NCBI GenBank assembly: GCA_937983035.1
Contig: CALKAN010000311.1
Coordinates: 1 to 13,859, forward strand
Direction of reading: 5' to 3'
Origin: an uncultured Paenibacillaceae bacterium
Lineage (GTDB): Bacteria > Bacillota > Bacilli > Paenibacillales > CALAME01
DNA length: 13,859 nucleotides
The stretch's first letter is position 1. Each line of letters begins with the position of its first letter. A model generated the notes under the pieces. The model did no database searches. It had not been told where the DNA came from and saw only the letters and a list, made by a program, of their open reading frames with translations. This document shows, piece by piece, positions 13,649 to 13,859 of this stretch. The position numbers were made by a program, and so were the translations under genes.

Positions 13649-13859
13649 GTGGATAGGCTGATCGTTTGCCGGTGCGAGGAAGTAAGCATGGAAAAGATTA
13701 TTGAAACCGCTCAAAAATATGAATGTTCGGCTCGTGAAATTAAATTGCGGACAAGGGCAGGCATGGGGCATTGCGGCGGCAGAATATGCCGGCCGTTGTT
13801 GGATGCCGTCATCAGCGATGCAACAGGTCGAAAACCTGATCATGCGATTCCGCTGAAAA
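13649..13859 (+). CDS. BFD-type [2Fe-2S]-binding protein, 5' part (cut by window end)
   Basis: The 70 visible residues form a BFD-like (bacterioferritin-associated ferredoxin-like) domain. Four cysteines suit a [2Fe-2S] cluster: Cys7-x-Cys9 in VCRCEEV and Cys42-x4-Cys47 in GMGHCGGRIC, 32 residues apart. The stretch KLRTRAGMGHCGGRICRPLL resembles the small or fused iron-sulfur subunits of opine, hydroxyproline and sarcosine-type FAD oxidases, so a FAD-dependent amine or amino-acid dehydrogenase would be expected next. The start is GTG at 13649 with GGAGG 10 bases upstream; the nearby ATG 13642 hits a stop at once. The gene continues beyond the window, and whether it is free-standing or a domain of a larger protein cannot be seen. 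Confidence 0.8.
   Translation, partial: MDRLIVCRCEEVSMEKIIETAQKYECSAREIKLRTRAGMGHCGGRICRPLLDAVISDATGRKPDHAIPLK

Overview
This window is ordinary core chromosome from a low-to-moderate-GC Gram-positive bacterium of the order Bacillales. It is Bacillaceae-like but not Bacillus subtilis itself. The evidence is the gene set sigW - rsiW - cdaA - cdaR - glmM in the order known from Bacillus, close resemblance of other genes to B. subtilis YwjA, YqkF and CysP, strong GGAGG-type ribosome binding sites, frequent GTG/TTG starts and U-rich intrinsic terminators. I see no transposase, integrase, phage, CRISPR or defence gene.

Layout. Positions 1-50 are the 3' part of a tRNA-Gly(TCC), followed by its terminator. 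A leader of about 260 bases precedes ppc (348-3134), which encodes anaplerotic PEP carboxylase and ends in a hairpin terminator. Next come the ECF sigma factor SigW (3234-3809) and its membrane anti-sigma factor RsiW (3903-4508), followed by another terminator. The cdaA-cdaR-glmM operon (4683-8350) encodes the membrane diadenylate cyclase, its YbbR-domain regulator and phosphoglucosamine mutase. It begins behind its own candidate extended -10 promoter and closes with a strong terminator. About 620 bases without a convincing gene follow, containing imperfect dyads, and then a possible 32-residue small protein. Three separately transcribed genes come next: a PiT-family anion permease close to CysP, a YqkF-type aldo/keto reductase, and a YwjA-type ABC exporter. 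After a gene-free stretch ending in a strong terminator, the window stops inside a small BFD-type [2Fe-2S] protein gene that probably opens an oxidase or dehydrogenase operon.

How the genes relate. SigW/RsiW form the cell-envelope stress switch. CdaA/CdaR/GlmM couple c-di-AMP production to the first committed steps of wall-precursor (UDP-GlcNAc) synthesis. Their adjacency is a conserved envelope/osmotic homeostasis neighbourhood. Here each block has its own punctuation: terminators separate ppc, sigW-rsiW and cdaA-cdaR-glmM.

The most notable observation is a perfect match to the SigW promoter consensus (TGAAAC-N16-CGTA) lying between sigW and rsiW, with no matching site visible just upstream of sigW. 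This suggests that active SigW mainly induces its own inhibitor. I found no wholly undescribed system. The remaining points of interest are regulatory architecture, a strongly acidic tail on CdaR, and the unexplained intergenic DNA.
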